This document shows positions 63,644 to 64,000 of a DNA stretch of 64,000 bases, in pieces (position 1 is the first letter of the stretch; every line of letters begins with the position of its first letter). Origin of the DNA: Roseicyclus salinarum (lineage in GTDB: Bacteria; Pseudomonadota; Alphaproteobacteria; Rhodobacterales; Rhodobacteraceae); contig NZ_JARRSA010000018.1 in NCBI RefSeq assembly GCF_029624655.1, forward strand, positions 1 through 64,000, read 5' to 3'. The position numbers and the translations under genes were made by a program. The notes beneath the pieces are model-generated. The model made no database searches. It was given only the letters and a program-made list of their open reading frames with translations, and was not told the origin of the DNA.

Positions 63644-63879
63644 TCCGCTGCCTCGGGCTCTGCGGTGATCCGGTAAATCGAGCCGCCGGGCTTTCCGCCT
63701 TCAGGCGCGCTGCGCTCGATAGTGTAGCCCGCCTTGCGGAGCCCGCTCAGGACAGCGCCGGCCGAGTGGGGCTGCCATCCGGTCGACTTGCAGATCGCCT
63801 CGAGGCTGGCGCCCTGAGGGCGGCAGAGCATCGCCCGCACCCTCTCGGTCTTGGTTTGCTTCGGCTTGGACATCGTCAT
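63640..63879 (-). CDS. DUF3489 domain protein (winged-helix-like)
   Basis: A 79-residue protein with KTERVRAMLCRPQGASLEAICKSTGWQPHSAGAVLSGLRKAGYTIERS and GGSIYRI, a DUF3489 winged-helix pattern that likely binds DNA. It is the first gene of the recombinase module and probably regulates or assists it. ATG 63879 or the second Met two codons in. Downstream coupling to DUF2924 by a 4-base overlap. Confidence 0.88.
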   Translation of the reverse strand: MTMSKPKQTKTERVRAMLCRPQGASLEAICKSTGWQPHSAGAVLSGLRKAGYTIERSAPEGGKPGGSIYRITAEPEAAE

Positions 63880-64000
63880 CTCCTCTGGATCGCGGGCCGG
63901 CGTGATGCCTTGCCCCGTACCGAGGAGGGCCCGGGTTCTGATCCGGGCGTGGGTCCATGGATGCTCTGTTCGGTGCCGTAGTCCAGTCCGTTCTTGGGCC
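63880..64000. other. Window end: upstream region of the recombinase module
   Basis: 121 bases upstream of the DUF3489 gene. It holds its ribosome site (AGGAGATG on the minus strand) and an inverted-looking CCCGGGTTCTGATCCGGG. No gene can be called before the window ends. Confidence 0.4.

Overview
The window reads as a 64 kb stretch of chromosome from a GC-rich alphaproteobacterium of the Rhodobacterales (Rhodobacter/Roseobacter group). This rests on protein content and gene neighbourhoods: an aa3-type ctaD beside a DUF2244 gene, a DUF1127 protein, two Hint (hedgehog/intein) proteins, a Bax-inhibitor-1 protein, and a polyamine-type ABC operon whose permeases have very long first loops. No rRNA, CRISPR array or insertion sequence was seen. 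Almost all genes are intact and closely packed, and several are translationally coupled by 4-base overlaps.

Layout. 0-6 kb (minus strand): DEAD-box helicase, a lipoprotein, a conserved hypothetical coupled to prfC, and Hint protein 1. 6-10.7 kb (plus): SDR oxidoreductase, an orphan FbpC/PotA-like ATPase, the tatABC secretion operon and a DUF815 ATPase. 10.7-18.8 kb: an AlkB-family hydroxylase with a long tail, then ftsY, an EamA transporter, yciB, rluB, tadA, the RNase P RNA, a peptidoglycan amidase and a lipoprotein. 18.8-28 kb: gatA/gatC, a ceramidase-like membrane protein, an MBL hydrolase, GNAT, rpmG, chrA, Bax-inhibitor protein, DUF1127/LysR pair and a quinone oxidoreductase. 28-36.6 kb: an XRE regulator, hisN-like phosphatase, CAP lipoprotein, ilvC divergent from two overlapping Lrp/AsnC regulators, a UbiH-type hydroxylase, a HAD nucleotidase and a GntR regulator. 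36.6-46.8 kb: an MshEN-glycosyltransferase fusion, carA, GatB/YqeY, DUF5671 and DUF2244 membrane proteins, ctaD, lipB, a peptidoglycan-binding protein and tRNA-Leu(GAG). 47-54 kb: a PotABCD-like ABC operon containing a DUF1330 gene, followed by Hint protein 2. 54-61 kb (minus): AEC transporter, PhnP-like MBL protein, TatD, holB, tmk, D-Ala-D-Ala carboxypeptidase and a SPOR lipoprotein.

At 61.1 kb a tRNA-Ser(TGA) marks what looks like the edge of an integrated element. Past it lie a 363-bp region with an inverted repeat and four CAGGGA(A/C) motifs spaced exactly 21 bp apart, then a large serine recombinase, a DUF2924 gene and a DUF3489 gene in one coupled minus-strand unit. The element runs off the right end, and this junction is the least conventional part of the window.

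Most genes are housekeeping: translation (gatA, gatC, prfC, tadA, rpmG, rnpB, two tRNAs), membrane targeting (ftsY, tatABC), respiration (ctaD), cofactor, amino-acid and nucleotide synthesis (lipB, ilvC, carA, tmk) and cell wall. Family names come from remembered motifs and alignments, not from searches.
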